Of a stretch of DNA of 64,000 nt, positions 25,383 to 33,493 are shown piece after piece. Made by a program: the position numbers and the translations under genes. Each line of letters begins with the position of its first letter. Position 1 is the first letter of the stretch. The notes beneath the pieces are model-generated. The model saw only the letters and a list, made by a program, of their open reading frames with translations, ran no database searches and was not told the DNA's origin. Source of the DNA: Gammaproteobacteria bacterium (GTDB taxonomy: Bacteria > Pseudomonadota > Gammaproteobacteria > Pseudomonadales > Azotimanducaceae); assembly GCA_020832085.1 (NCBI GenBank), contig JAFIFJ010000038.1:17680-81679 (forward strand), written 5' to 3'.

Positions 25383-26677
25383 GCACGTCCTGCCAGCATC
25401 TGGGCGTAGTAGGCTCCGAGCCTGCTCGCTGCCACCGGCCAGGAAAACTGCTCCAGAACCCGCCGCCGTCCGCGTGCTGCCAGTCCGTGGCGACGTTCCG
25501 GATCATCCAGCAGGCTGCCGATGGCGGCTTGCAGGGCGTGGGCATCGCCGGGCGGTACCAGGACCCCGGCATCGCCCACCACTTCGGCCAGGGCGCCACC
25601 GCTGGTGGAGACCACGGGAACAGCGCAGGCCATGGCTTCGCCCGCGGGCAGGCCGAAGCCCTCGTACAGGGAAGGCACCACCGCCAGGGTCGCCCTGGCA
25701 TAGCAATCGACGAGTTCATCGCGGCTGATGCCGTGACGGAATGAGACTTTGTCGGTCAATCCAAGGCGCTGGATCTGGCGCAGCGTGGCGCCGTCCTCCT
25801 TGGGGCGGCCGATGACGAGCAGGCGCAGAGCGGGACGGGTTGTGCTGAGGCCATGAAAGGCGTCGAGCAGGTAACTGAGCCCTTTCAGCGGCTGGTCGGC
25901 GCTGGCAACGGTGACCAGAAGATCGGATTCCCGCGGGCGCTCGGGAAGCGGGCGGAAGTGTTCGCAGTCGATGCCATTGTGAATGACGTCGATGCGCTCG
26001 GCCGGGATTCCGAAGGCGTCGGCGATATCCGTTCGCGATGCCTCTGAGACGGTGACAAGGTGGTCGAGGCGGCGCGCAACCCGGGTCTGCATGCCGAGGA
26101 AACTGTGCCAGCGCCGGACCAGCAGCCGGTGCTTCCAGTCGGGGGCATGGGCCAGAGCGATCTCGCGGTCGCGCTGGATGGGATGATGGATGGTGGCCAC
26201 CACCGGAAAGCCCCGACGCTTGAGGCCCAGCAGGCCGTAACAGAGGCTCTGGTTGTCGTGAATGATGTCGTACTCACGCCCGTGCCGGAGCAGCCAGGGC
26301 AGCACCCTGCGACCGAAGGTCCAGGGCTCCGGGAAGCCGCCGGTGAGCATGCTGAAGTACTCGCAGAGATCGGTGGCGGAGCGGAAGTGCTTCAGTCGCA
26401 GGGCGGTGACGTGGTTGTCGACGGCGTAGAGATCGAGGCTGGGGATGCGGATTAAGGGAATGTCGCCGTCGAGAACGGGGTAGGGCGGACCGGAAATCAC
26501 GTCGACGTGATGCCCGTCGTCGGTGAGGGCACGGGCGAGTGCAGCGATGTAGATGCCCTGGCCTCCGCTGAAGGGATTGCTGCGATAGCCGAGCAGGGCG
26601 ATACGCAGGCGGCGGGCAGACCCGTTCAGCGGTGACAGGTCTCGGGTGTCGGCCTGCCTGGCCCCCGCCGTAGACAT
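25379..26677 (-). CDS. Glycosyltransferase family 4 protein
   Basis: This 432-residue GT-B enzyme has an N-terminal acceptor domain (ALLGYRSNPFSGGQGIYIAALARAL) and a C-terminal nucleotide-sugar domain. YEGFGLPAGEAMACAVPVV carries the E-x7-E catalytic/donor motif, and GDAGVLVPPGD follows. It transfers a sugar from an activated donor to an unknown acceptor at the cytoplasmic face. As first gene of the GT4-methyltransferase-barrel operon it probably starts a short pathway for a methylated glycan or glycolipid. The start at 26677 has GGGAAG just upstream. Confidence 0.88.
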   Translation of the reverse strand: MSTAGARQADTRDLSPLNGSARRLRIALLGYRSNPFSGGQGIYIAALARALTDDGHHVDVISGPPYPVLDGDIPLIRIPSLDLYAVDNHVTALRLKHFRSATDLCEYFSMLTGGFPEPWTFGRRVLPWLLRHGREYDIIHDNQSLCYGLLGLKRRGFPVVATIHHPIQRDREIALAHAPDWKHRLLVRRWHSFLGMQTRVARRLDHLVTVSEASRTDIADAFGIPAERIDVIHNGIDCEHFRPLPERPRESDLLVTVASADQPLKGLSYLLDAFHGLSTTRPALRLLVIGRPKEDGATLRQIQRLGLTDKVSFRHGISRDELVDCYARATLAVVPSLYEGFGLPAGEAMACAVPVVSTSGGALAEVVGDAGVLVPPGDAHALQAAIGSLLDDPERRHGLAARGRRRVLEQFSWPVAASRLGAYYAQMLAGRA

Positions 26678-26793
26678 TCGCTCTTCCCTTGAATTCAGTG
26701 TCGTATGCGACGGGCGCAGCTCAGAGGCAGCGCCAATTGTAGGTGCCCATACCGTCGAAATCCAGCGGATGGAAGGGCCAAGTCTTTGATCAT

Positions 26794-27786
26794 CTAGGGT
26801 TTTGTGGCTCTTCTGACAGGCTCGTCCGGGTGCGGCTGGGCCCCGATGCGATCGCTGGCTCTGCGCCCTCGAGGCTGGGTGCGACGATTGCGACCGCTGG
26901 GTGGCTGGGACTCGCCTTGGCGACGGTCCTTGCCGGATCGCCGCTCCGGACCATAGGCCGGGGCCTCGTGCTCCACCTCGAAGACGTGAGCGAAGAGGTT
27001 GGCGATGACCTGCTGGCCCCCCTGGGTCTTGCGCAGCAGCCTCAGGCCATCGGTGATGAATGGCGACACCACGTCCCAGAAGAAGGCGGGATAGGCTTCC
27101 CGCAGTTCGTTGGCATGGCGATAGCCGAGGCGTTCGGCCTCACCGGTTTCGAGGAACTCCGTGTACAGCCTGCTGAGCTTCTGAATGTAACGGGGATCGG
27201 CCAGCTGGCCGATGAGATCCGCTGCACGGATCAGTCCCGGGAAGTCATCGACGCGTTGATAGTCGTCGGCGGCCGGCACCGGGAAGCGGGTGTGCTCGAT
27301 GTTGTTGCAGATGACCTCCACGTCGAGGATGAGATCGTCGGTGAAGCGTTCGCGGACGAAGATCTTGCCGCGGTCGACGTGATAGGGCGTCAGGTAGGCA
27401 TCCGTCGCTCCGGCCGGTGGCGTCACCATCTGCCCGAGGTCATTGATTACGTACCGACCGCCGCGGTCGGCCCGACAGACGCCGCGTACGTAGCCCACAT
27501 CGTGGAACAGCAGGCTGACGACGAAGTGCACCCAATCCAAAGGCGTGATGCCCCCGTCCGCCTGCAGCTTCGCCCGCAGGATCTCCTGACCCACCTCCGT
27601 TACCAGAATGGTGTGTTCCATGTCGTGGTAGGGCGCGTCGGTGTTGGCCAGCGTTTCGAGCGAGGTGCGTGCGGTGGATTCCAGCAGGTCCGCAAAGGTC
27701 GGTTCCTGATGGGGAAACGCCGTCAGGTAGGCGCGCCGGATTTCCGCTGTGAACGCGTCGATGATCACCGCTACCGGGCTGAACAT
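26794..27786 (-). CDS. HD-domain metal-dependent phosphohydrolase-like protein (Npun_R2479-like)
   Basis: This 330-residue protein has a PDE-like HD fold. YHDMEHT near residue 53 and LLFHDVGYVRG near 92 give the metal-binding His and His-Asp pairs, with CNNIEHTRF and IRAADLIGQL supplying later ligands. The pattern fits bacterial HD proteins related to cyclic nucleotide phosphodiesterases. The last 60 residues are an Arg/Gly/Pro-rich disordered tail. The gene is divergent from metR across 253 bases. The substrate is unknown. Confidence 0.78.
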   Translation of the reverse strand: MFSPVAVIIDAFTAEIRRAYLTAFPHQEPTFADLLESTARTSLETLANTDAPYHDMEHTILVTEVGQEILRAKLQADGGITPLDWVHFVVSLLFHDVGYVRGVCRADRGGRYVINDLGQMVTPPAGATDAYLTPYHVDRGKIFVRERFTDDLILDVEVICNNIEHTRFPVPAADDYQRVDDFPGLIRAADLIGQLADPRYIQKLSRLYTEFLETGEAERLGYRHANELREAYPAFFWDVVSPFITDGLRLLRKTQGGQQVIANLFAHVFEVEHEAPAYGPERRSGKDRRQGESQPPSGRNRRTQPRGRRASDRIGAQPHPDEPVRRATKP

Positions 27787-28008
27787 GCCGTTCGATTCCC
27801 TCGTGTTCGCGGAAACGGGCCAAACCAGCGCTTGGGGTCAAAGCGACCTTCGGCAGCCTGTCGGATGAGAAACAACAGCCAGCAGTAGGGTGTCATGTTA
27901 CTTCGCAGTGACCCTGTACGCCTATCCCTGGCGGACATCGGTTCCTGCCATCCGGCAGGCTGTGGCCGGATGGGCGTGAGCGAGGTGGCCGTCATGATGG
28001 CTCGCGCG

Positions 28009-28014
28009 CATAAT
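28009..28014 (+). promoter_or_regulatory. Candidate -10 box of metR
   Basis: CATAAT lies 26 bases before the metR ATG in the gap shared with the divergent HD gene. No clear -35 is visible, as expected for an activator-dependent or weak promoter. GAGGA precedes the ATG by 6 bases. Confidence 0.3.
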
Positions 28015-28039
28015 GTCGCGACGTGATTGAGGACGGCTC

Positions 28040-28972
28040 ATGATTCGAGTGCTGGAACTGCGCCATCTGCGCACGCTCGTGGCCCTCAGGGATACCGGCA
28101 GTCTGGTGGAGGCAGCGGATCGGGTCTGCCTGACCCAGTCCGCCCTGTCCCATCAGCTGAAGGATCTCGAGGAACGCCTGGGGACGTCCCTGTTTGCGCG
28201 CAAGACCCGTCCCGTTCGTTTCACCCCGGCGGGTCGAAGGCTGCTGGAGGCGGCAGATCGTGTGCTGCCGGAACTGCTGGCGGCCGAGCGCGATCTTGCC
28301 CGCCTCACCGGGGGGCGGGCGGGGCGCCTCTACATGGCCATCGAGTGCCACAGCTGCTTCGACTGGCTGCTGCCGGCCATCGAGCGCTTCCGGGATGACT
28401 GGCCGGAAGTGGAACTCGATCTCTCCAGTGCCTTCGGTTTTGCGCCGCTTCCCGCCCTGGCTCGGGGCGACCTTGATCTGGTGATCACCTCCGATCCCCT
28501 CGATCTGCCGCGTGTGGTCTATGAACCCCTGTTCCGCTATGAAGCGGTGCTGATCGTCGCTCCCGAGCATCGTCTGGCTACCTTGGCCTCGGTGGAGCCC
28601 GAGGACCTCGTCGAGGAGACCTTGATCACCTATCCGGTAGAGCGGGATCGCCTCGACATCCTGACCCGCTTCCTCGATCCGGCCGGTGTGGCGCCGGCGC
28701 GGATTCGGCAGGCGGAACTCACACCCATGATGGTGCAGCTCGTCGCCAGCGGTCGCGGGGTGGCCTGCCTGCCCAACTGGGCGGTGGCCGAGCACGTGGC
28801 TCGCCGTTTCGTCGTGCCCCTGTCCCTCGGTACTTCGGGCCTGTGGCCGACGCTGCACGCAGCCCTGCGTGAAGAGCAACGGGAAGAAGCGTTCATCACG
28901 GCTTTCGTGGAGGCGGCGCGCCACACCTGCTTCGCCCGCCTGGTGGGGGTGCGGCCGGTCGAGGCGGCCTGA
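28040..28972 (+). CDS. metR: LysR-type regulator MetR
   Basis: This 310-residue LysR-family activator of methionine genes has homocysteine as known co-inducer. The winged helix-turn-helix is at residues 5-64 (ALRDTGSLVEAADRVCLTQSALSHQLKDLE). The effector domain matches E. coli MetR strikingly: IECHSCFDWLLPAIERFR, LDLVITSDPL, ITYPVERDRLDI and GVACLPNW. Known targets are metE, metH and folate genes; none is in this window, so it acts in trans. No classic TGAA-N5-TTCA operator is obvious in the divergent gap. Confidence 0.92.
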   Translation: MIRVLELRHLRTLVALRDTGSLVEAADRVCLTQSALSHQLKDLEERLGTSLFARKTRPVRFTPAGRRLLEAADRVLPELLAAERDLARLTGGRAGRLYMAIECHSCFDWLLPAIERFRDDWPEVELDLSSAFGFAPLPALARGDLDLVITSDPLDLPRVVYEPLFRYEAVLIVAPEHRLATLASVEPEDLVEETLITYPVERDRLDILTRFLDPAGVAPARIRQAELTPMMVQLVASGRGVACLPNWAVAEHVARRFVVPLSLGTSGLWPTLHAALREEQREEAFITAFVEAARHTCFARLVGVRPVEAA

Positions 28973-28983
28973 AGTGCGGGCAT

Positions 28984-29014
28984 AAAAAAGCCCCGCATCC
29001 GGAGGATGCGGGGC
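28984..29014 (-). terminator. Intrinsic terminator of the minus-strand ncRNA unit
   Basis: A perfect 11-bp GC-rich stem (28990-29000 with 29004-29014, 3-base loop) is followed on the minus strand by six T residues (28989-28984). The plus strand has no T run after the stem, so it primarily stops leftward transcription. Confidence 0.9.
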
Positions 29015-29175
29015 CCGGGAGCCCAAGCTCCCATGCGTCAGGTTGCAGTCCAGTGTGCCTGTCCCCTCCCGATTCGCGAACGATTCAGGCTGGGGTGACC
29101 GCGCGGTCTGCTTCCGGCTAGCGCTGGCCGGAAGGAAACTCCGGCACGGGTCAGGAGGCGACGCTGGAGGCTCCC

Positions 29176-29197
29176 TTAATAGTGATTGGACTATTAA
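29176..29197. repeat. AT-rich perfect inverted repeat
   Basis: TTAATAGT, 6 bases, then ACTATTAA. In the transcript it is a hairpin beside the Shine-Dalgarno-like segment; in DNA it could be an operator. Its AT content stands out in this GC-rich sequence. Confidence 0.6.
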
Positions 29198-29288
29198 TCT
29201 GGATCACCTCCCATGCGCGGTCAGGGCGTGGATCGGTGCGCCGAGACGATGCCCTGGTGAACCGGTCGGCACAACATGATCACGGTCA

Positions 29289-29317
29289 TTTATACGCCTG
29301 CCCCAATATGTTGTCAA
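29289..29317 (-). promoter_or_regulatory. Near-consensus sigma-70 promoter
   Basis: On the minus strand TTGACA (29317-29312) and TATAAA (29294-29289) are separated by exactly 17 bases. This is the best promoter match I see in the window, in a local AT-rich patch. It points leftward, away from pdxH-like coding sequence, into the non-coding unit. Confidence 0.8.
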
Positions 29318-29416
29318 AACTCTCGAGCAACGCGATGTTTTCAACGATCTTGAAGACATCATCGACGGCTGCAGACGAGACCGTCAGGGGCTGTCTGGGC
29401 CATGGGGTTCGGGTGC

Positions 29417-30007
29417 TCAGGGTACCAGGGCCTGACGCAGCCAGCCTGCCTCGCCGCAGGTGAACTGCCAGCGCTCGTGCAGCCGGCTGCCGGGATGAAT
29501 CTGCAGACATTCAGCCACGTGCACGTCGAGCCGGAGCGCCAAGGCTTCAGGCGGTGGGTCGGGATGATCTCCGAGGCTGGCGTCGAGTCGGCCATGGGCC
29601 GCATGCAGGGCTTTGGGGTCTGCCAGGGGAGAGCTCTGGGGAAACTCTCGGGCGTAGACATGATCGAGAACCTGGCTGCTGCGGGGGCGCCGGTGCCAGT
29701 GTTCTGCGAGTACGGTCCGGTCGAGCGCTCGGACCTGCGCCTTCAGGCGCCATTGGCGCTGCAGCGACGGATACCAGCAGGCGACCTGGCAGCGGGGGTC
29801 ACGCTGGAGCTGACGCCCTTTGGCAGAGGTGGCGTTGATGAACAGGGCGAAGCCGCCCGCTACGTCCCGCAGCACCAGGGCACGGACCTGGGGCCAGCCG
29901 GCATCGTCGACGGTGGCCAGCCAGCACAGCTCGGCGTTGCTGTCGGCGAGTTCCCGTGCCTGCTGCCGGTCTGCACCCAGCGCAAGCACGGGGTCCGCGA
30001 TGGCCAA
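29417..30007 (-). CDS. Pyridoxamine 5'-phosphate oxidase family protein
   Basis: This 196-residue FMN split-barrel protein resembles PdxH over its length. LCWLATVDDAGWPQVRALVLRD and FINATSAKGRQL are in the flavin-binding barrel, YPSLQRQWRLKAQVRAL in the dimer region, and the end RLHERWQFTCGEAGWLRQALVP follows the PdxH C-terminus. The usual EFWQGR motif is changed to VAECLQIHPGSR, so it may be a paralogue rather than the true oxidase. It follows a 55-residue membrane protein gene by 5 bases. Confidence 0.75.
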   Translation of the reverse strand: MAIADPVLALGADRQQARELADSNAELCWLATVDDAGWPQVRALVLRDVAGGFALFINATSAKGRQLQRDPRCQVACWYPSLQRQWRLKAQVRALDRTVLAEHWHRRPRSSQVLDHVYAREFPQSSPLADPKALHAAHGRLDASLGDHPDPPPEALALRLDVHVAECLQIHPGSRLHERWQFTCGEAGWLRQALVP

Positions 30008-30012
30008 CGGCT

Positions 30013-30180
30013 TCAGTTCCCGCTTCCGCCCTCACCCTGGGACTGCTGCTGGTTGCGCCGGAGTTCGGCGATGTCCCGCTGGATCTCGCTGAGTCGGAAC
30101 ACCACGTCCGGAAGCTGGTCCATAATGCGCCAGAGCATGTAGGCGATGGCGAGCAGGACGAGAAACGAAAGAAAGGCCAT
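30013..30180 (-). CDS. Small membrane protein with coiled-coil tail
   Basis: This 55-residue protein has one N-terminal helix (AFLSFLVLLAIAYMLWRI) followed by a charged amphipathic stretch (SEIQRDIAELRRNQQQ) and a Gly-rich end. AGGAG lies 8 bases before the ATG at 30180, which is much better than longer open-frame starts. The tight spacing to the PdxH-like gene suggests an operon. The function is unknown. Confidence 0.6.
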   Translation of the reverse strand: MAFLSFLVLLAIAYMLWRIMDQLPDVVFRLSEIQRDIAELRRNQQQSQGEGGSGN

Positions 30181-30301
30181 GCATTGCACTCCTGAAGAAT
30201 AGGGCTTCGGGCTGGCGGTTCGGGTGGTTGGCAGCTGCCCCATGCCGCCGGGCGGCGCACCGATCACGATCGAAGCATTCCCTCCCCGGCCGAACCACTT
30301 A

Positions 30302-30336
30302 GACGGGAGGATTGTATAACGCGAAGGCCTCCCGTC
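30302..30336. repeat. Inverted repeat around an AT-rich core
   Basis: GACGGGAGG and CCTCCCGTC are perfect 9-bp arms around a 17-base spacer that contains TATAAC on the plus strand (TTATACAAT read on the minus strand). It lies 120 bases upstream of the small membrane protein gene and could be an operator over its promoter, or a terminator-like hairpin of the upstream lipoprotein gene. Confidence 0.35.
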
Positions 30337-30436
30337 GGGCAAATGGCGAGGCATTCCGAGCTTGTCTCTGGCGGTGGTTGGGGCGGATGCTGGCAGGAAG
30401 GCCGAGCCGCCGACTGCCGGGCCGGCAGGTCGCCGG

Positions 30437-31051
30437 TCAGAATTCCCTGGTCAGGCGCACCGCAGAGAACACCGGTGCCATGCGTGGCCAGGCTTCCTGC
30501 CAGTTGGCCTTCGGGGCACTGGCTTCGATGACCAGCACCCTGCCGGTCCTGGGGTTGCGATAACTGACGACGTGGAACTGGCGCAGCCGCTGCCCGGGAT
30601 CCGCGTCGAGGCGTTGGCGTTCCGGGCCTGAGATGCCCCGGACCTCGAAGCCCAACGGGCCCTGGGGGTCCTGGTCCCAGGTCACCGCTGGTGACAGCGT
30701 GAGCCGCCAGGACTGCATCAGTTCCTCCGTCCCGCCGAGGACGCCGGCTCCGGCAGGACCCTCGACCACCTTGGCCGTGATCACGGCCTGCAGCTCGGGT
30801 TCTTCGAACCTGGCGGAATCCTGGCTGGGCCTGGGCTCGAAGCCATCAACGGCCGGCAGACGGCAGCGGTGAATCCTGTCCACCCCGCGCTCGCAGGGCC
30901 AGCTGCGGACAGCTTCGCCAAGGTGGCCGTCGGCGTCCTGATCCGGTGAAACCGGGCTTGCACAGCCGGGGATCAACACGCTGATCAGCAGCAGCCCCAG
31001 GACGGCCCGCAGGCTGCGGCACCGGTTGCGCCATCCCTCGGCTTCAAGCAT
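30437..31051 (-). CDS. Putative lipoprotein
   Basis: This 204-residue protein has a signal of type II: the hydrophobic stretch VLGLLLISVLIPGC ends in a lipobox Cys near residue 29. The mature part holds mixed beta/alpha segments and ends VIEASAPKANWQEAWPRMAPVFSAVRL, a tail like that of some PsbP/DUF1795-type proteins, though I cannot claim membership. The start at 31051 overlaps the sixA stop by 8 bases, so the two are probably cotranscribed. Confidence 0.65.
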   Translation of the reverse strand: MLEAEGWRNRCRSLRAVLGLLLISVLIPGCASPVSPDQDADGHLGEAVRSWPCERGVDRIHRCRLPAVDGFEPRPSQDSARFEEPELQAVITAKVVEGPAGAGVLGGTEELMQSWRLTLSPAVTWDQDPQGPLGFEVRGISGPERQRLDADPGQRLRQFHVVSYRNPRTGRVLVIEASAPKANWQEAWPRMAPVFSAVRLTREF

Positions 31052-31574
31052 GGCCCGGGCTGCTCCCGCCATCCCGAAACTGTCTGGGCCGCAGGATCGC
31101 CACGCCTTCGGCGGCCGTCTCGCCCCATTGCGCCCAGTCGGTGCTGTTGTGAAAGTGGGCAGCGCCCAGGGTGGGCAGATTGTCCAACTCCGGCTCTCCA
31201 TCGGGTTTCAGTCGGTTGACGAGATCGGTCAGCCCCGGATTGTGACCCACCAGCATGAGTACCTTGCACTGGGATGGTGCCGCCAGAATCCATGCCAGCC
31301 AGGTGGCTGCATCAGCGAGGTAAAGCGAGTCGTCATATTCGACCACGCGTGGGTCGACCAGATCAGGAATGAGGAAGGCCAGGGTGTCGCGGGTCCGGCG
31401 TGCCGGCGAACACAGGACCCGGTCGGGCCTCGGCAGGACTTCGGCGAAGACCTTGGCCATCGTCGATCCGTCCGCCACGCCCCGTTGATTGAGCCGGCGA
31501 TCGAAGTCGGCGTCACCGGGGCGATCCCAGCTCGATTTGGCGTGGCGAATGACCAGCAGCTCGCGAATGGTCAT
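31044..31574 (-). CDS. sixA: SixA-like phosphohistidine phosphatase
   Basis: This 176-residue member of the histidine phosphatase superfamily has LLVIRHAKSSWDRPGDADFDRRLNQRG at the N-terminus. The catalytic RHAKS differs from the RHG of phosphoglycerate mutases and is typical of SixA, which dephosphorylates phosphohistidine in signalling or PTS proteins. The second catalytic His is in MLVGHNPGLTDL. AAGGAGG about 8 bases upstream supports the ATG at 31574. The gene is divergent from the GAF/HD-GYP gene, a possible signalling link, but this is inference. Confidence 0.88.
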   Translation of the reverse strand: MTIRELLVIRHAKSSWDRPGDADFDRRLNQRGVADGSTMAKVFAEVLPRPDRVLCSPARRTRDTLAFLIPDLVDPRVVEYDDSLYLADAATWLAWILAAPSQCKVLMLVGHNPGLTDLVNRLKPDGEPELDNLPTLGAAHFHNSTDWAQWGETAAEGVAILRPRQFRDGGSSPGHA

Positions 31575-31774
31575 GACTGCGCCTCCTTGGATACCAGAGG
31601 GGATGATCGCACTGTTGATGACGAGCTGTCCGGTGCCGACCACGGTGGTGCGCTTTCCTGCAGGCATGAATCGCGACGCGACGGCAACGGCCCGATGGAT
31701 TGACACCCCTGCGCGGCAGAGGCATGTTCCTTGTTCGCCTGTCCGTAGGGGCCTGCGAACTTTTGGGGGTGTCA

Positions 31775-33493
31775 GTGAGCGGGATCAGGGGATTTGACCT
31801 TTCGAGGCAGGTGGCGGGCCTCGAACTCCTCTTCGATGTCGGCCTGTCCCTGACGTCGGAGCGTGATCACGATCGCCTGATCGAGAAAATCCTCATTGCG
31901 GCCAAGCAGTTCTGTCGGGCGGACGGGGGCACGATTTATCTGGCGACGGAGGACGATCACCTCGAATTTGCGATCATGCGCAATGACACCATGGGAACCG
32001 CCCTCGGTGGCACCACGGGTAAACCACTCGATCAGATTCCCCGGGTGCCGCTGAAGGATCCGGTCAGCGGTGAGCCCAACGAGCGCAACATCGCGGCCTA
32101 CGCTGCCAACACCAAGCAATCGGTGAACATCGAGGACGCTTACGAAGTCGAGACTTTCGACTTCTCAGGGACCAAGGAATTCGATCGCCGCAACGGCTAC
32201 CGTTCCCAGTCCTTCCTGACCATACCCATGCTCAACAACTCCGGTCGCCTGATCGGCGTGCTGCAACTCATCAACGCCCAGGACCCGGACTCTGGAGAGA
32301 TCGTCACCTTCGACGGTCACCTGCAGCAGATCGTCGAGGCTCTGGCTTCACAGGCGGCCGTGGCCCTGGACAATCAGCATCTGCTGGCTGCCCAGCGCAA
32401 GTTGATGGAGAGCTTCATCCAGCTCATCGCCGAGGCCATCGACGCCAAGTCGCCCTACACCGGCGGGCACTGCGAGCGCGTACCCATCATCACCGAGATG
32501 ATCACGGAGGCGGTCTGTCAGGCGGACTCAGGTCCCTTCGCCGATTTCGACCTCACTTCAGAGCAGTGGTATGAGTTGCGCATCGCGGCCTGGCTGCACG
32601 ATTGCGGCAAGATCATCACGCCGGTGCACGTCATGGACAAGGCGACCAAGCTCGAGTCCATCCGTGACGGCATCGAGACGGTCCGTGCCCGCTTCGAGGC
32701 CTTGAAGCGGGAGACCGAACTCGAACACCTGCGCAGCGGCGGAGCGGGCGACGATCCGGCGCTGGCGGCGGCACTGGGCGAACTCGACGATGATCTGGCT
32801 TTTCTGGAGCGCTCCAACGTCGGCGGCGAGTTCCTGGCCGACGAGCACAAGCAGCGCATCCGCAGCATCGCCCGGCGCACCTGGCGCCGCGGCGACAGTC
32901 AGCAGCCATTGCTGTCAGCGGAGGAAACGGATCTGCTGTGCATTTCCCGGGGTACGCTGAGCGAGGAAGAGCGCCTGGTGATCAACGGCCATATGGTGCA
33001 GACCGTGCGCATGCTCGAACGGCTGCCCTTCCCTCAGGATCTCAAGCGCGTGCCGGAATATGCCGGCGGTCACCACGAGACCATGGACGGCAAGGGTTAC
33101 CCCAAAGGTATCTTTGCCGGCGACATGTCCATCCCCGCGCGCATCATGGCCATCGCCGATGTCTTTGAAGCGCTCACGGCTCCTGACCGCCCCTACAAGC
33201 GCGGCAAGTCCCTGTCCGAGACCATGGCGATCATGGGACGCATGAAGGAGAACAATCACCTCGATCCGCTTTTGTTCGACTTCTTCGTGCAAAGCGGCGT
33301 CTATCGCCAGTACGCGGAGCGCTACATGGATCCCGAACTGGTGGACGAGGTGGATGAGAAAGCCCTGCTCGAGATCACGCCCAAGGCCTTCGATCCGCCT
33401 CCGGAACAGGAACGAGCGGAGCGCTGGAAGCACTTCCTGCCGAAGTACCACAAGCTGGTGCGCTCAGCGCTCGGAGACCTGGCGGCCAAGTGA
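31775..33493 (+). CDS. GAF and HD-GYP domain phosphodiesterase
   Basis: A GAF domain (about residues 12-185, GLSLTSERDHDRLIEKIL to QAAVALDN) precedes an HD-GYP domain that hydrolyses cyclic-di-GMP in known members. Metal ligands are seen in HCERV, WLHDCGKI and YAGGHHETMDGKGYP, so the site looks intact. Between HD and GYP there is an insertion of roughly 90 residues with coiled-coil character (RFEALKRETELEHL). The start is uncertain: GTG 31775, GTG 31769, ATG 31724 and TTG 31700 are in frame; 31775 gives the most family-like N-terminus. The end overlaps a convergent gene by 30 bases. Confidence 0.9.
   Translation: MSGIRGFDLSRQVAGLELLFDVGLSLTSERDHDRLIEKILIAAKQFCRADGGTIYLATEDDHLEFAIMRNDTMGTALGGTTGKPLDQIPRVPLKDPVSGEPNERNIAAYAANTKQSVNIEDAYEVETFDFSGTKEFDRRNGYRSQSFLTIPMLNNSGRLIGVLQLINAQDPDSGEIVTFDGHLQQIVEALASQAAVALDNQHLLAAQRKLMESFIQLIAEAIDAKSPYTGGHCERVPIITEMITEAVCQADSGPFADFDLTSEQWYELRIAAWLHDCGKIITPVHVMDKATKLESIRDGIETVRARFEALKRETELEHLRSGGAGDDPALAAALGELDDDLAFLERSNVGGEFLADEHKQRIRSIARRTWRRGDSQQPLLSAEETDLLCISRGTLSEEERLVINGHMVQTVRMLERLPFPQDLKRVPEYAGGHHETMDGKGYPKGIFAGDMSIPARIMAIADVFEALTAPDRPYKRGKSLSETMAIMGRMKENNHLDPLLFDFFVQSGVYRQYAERYMDPELVDEVDEKALLEITPKAFDPPPEQERAERWKHFLPKYHKLVRSALGDLAAK

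Larger units (their letters stand above)
28983..29282 (-). ncRNA. Candidate non-coding RNA of about 300 nt (no known family recognised)
   Basis: A near-consensus sigma-70 promoter (29289-29317) and a strong intrinsic terminator (28984-29014) bound a minus-strand unit with no ORF above about 20 codons. It contains several perfect stems: TTAATAGT/ACTATTAA (29176-29197), CTTCCGGC/GCCGGAAG (29111-29134), GGGAGC/GCTCCC (29017-29032) and the terminator. It also has a 12-base Shine-Dalgarno-like segment. I compared it by eye with RNase P RNA, tmRNA, 6S, 4.5S and common riboswitch consensus features and saw no match. The transcription start is inferred from the -10 position. It converges on metR. Confidence 0.6.

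Noticed and set aside
29041..29200. Riboswitch or RNase P RNA in the metR downstream region
   Set aside because: The conserved cores (for example GAGGAAAGTCC of RNase P, or cobalamin, SAM and TPP boxes) are absent; only generic stems are found.
29182..29510. Short frames on both strands between the ncRNA promoter and the PdxH-like gene, including one ending ESFDNILGQAYK
   Set aside because: The minus frame overlaps the PdxH-like gene and runs into the promoter -10; the plus frame starts within an inverted repeat. Neither has a family match I can see.
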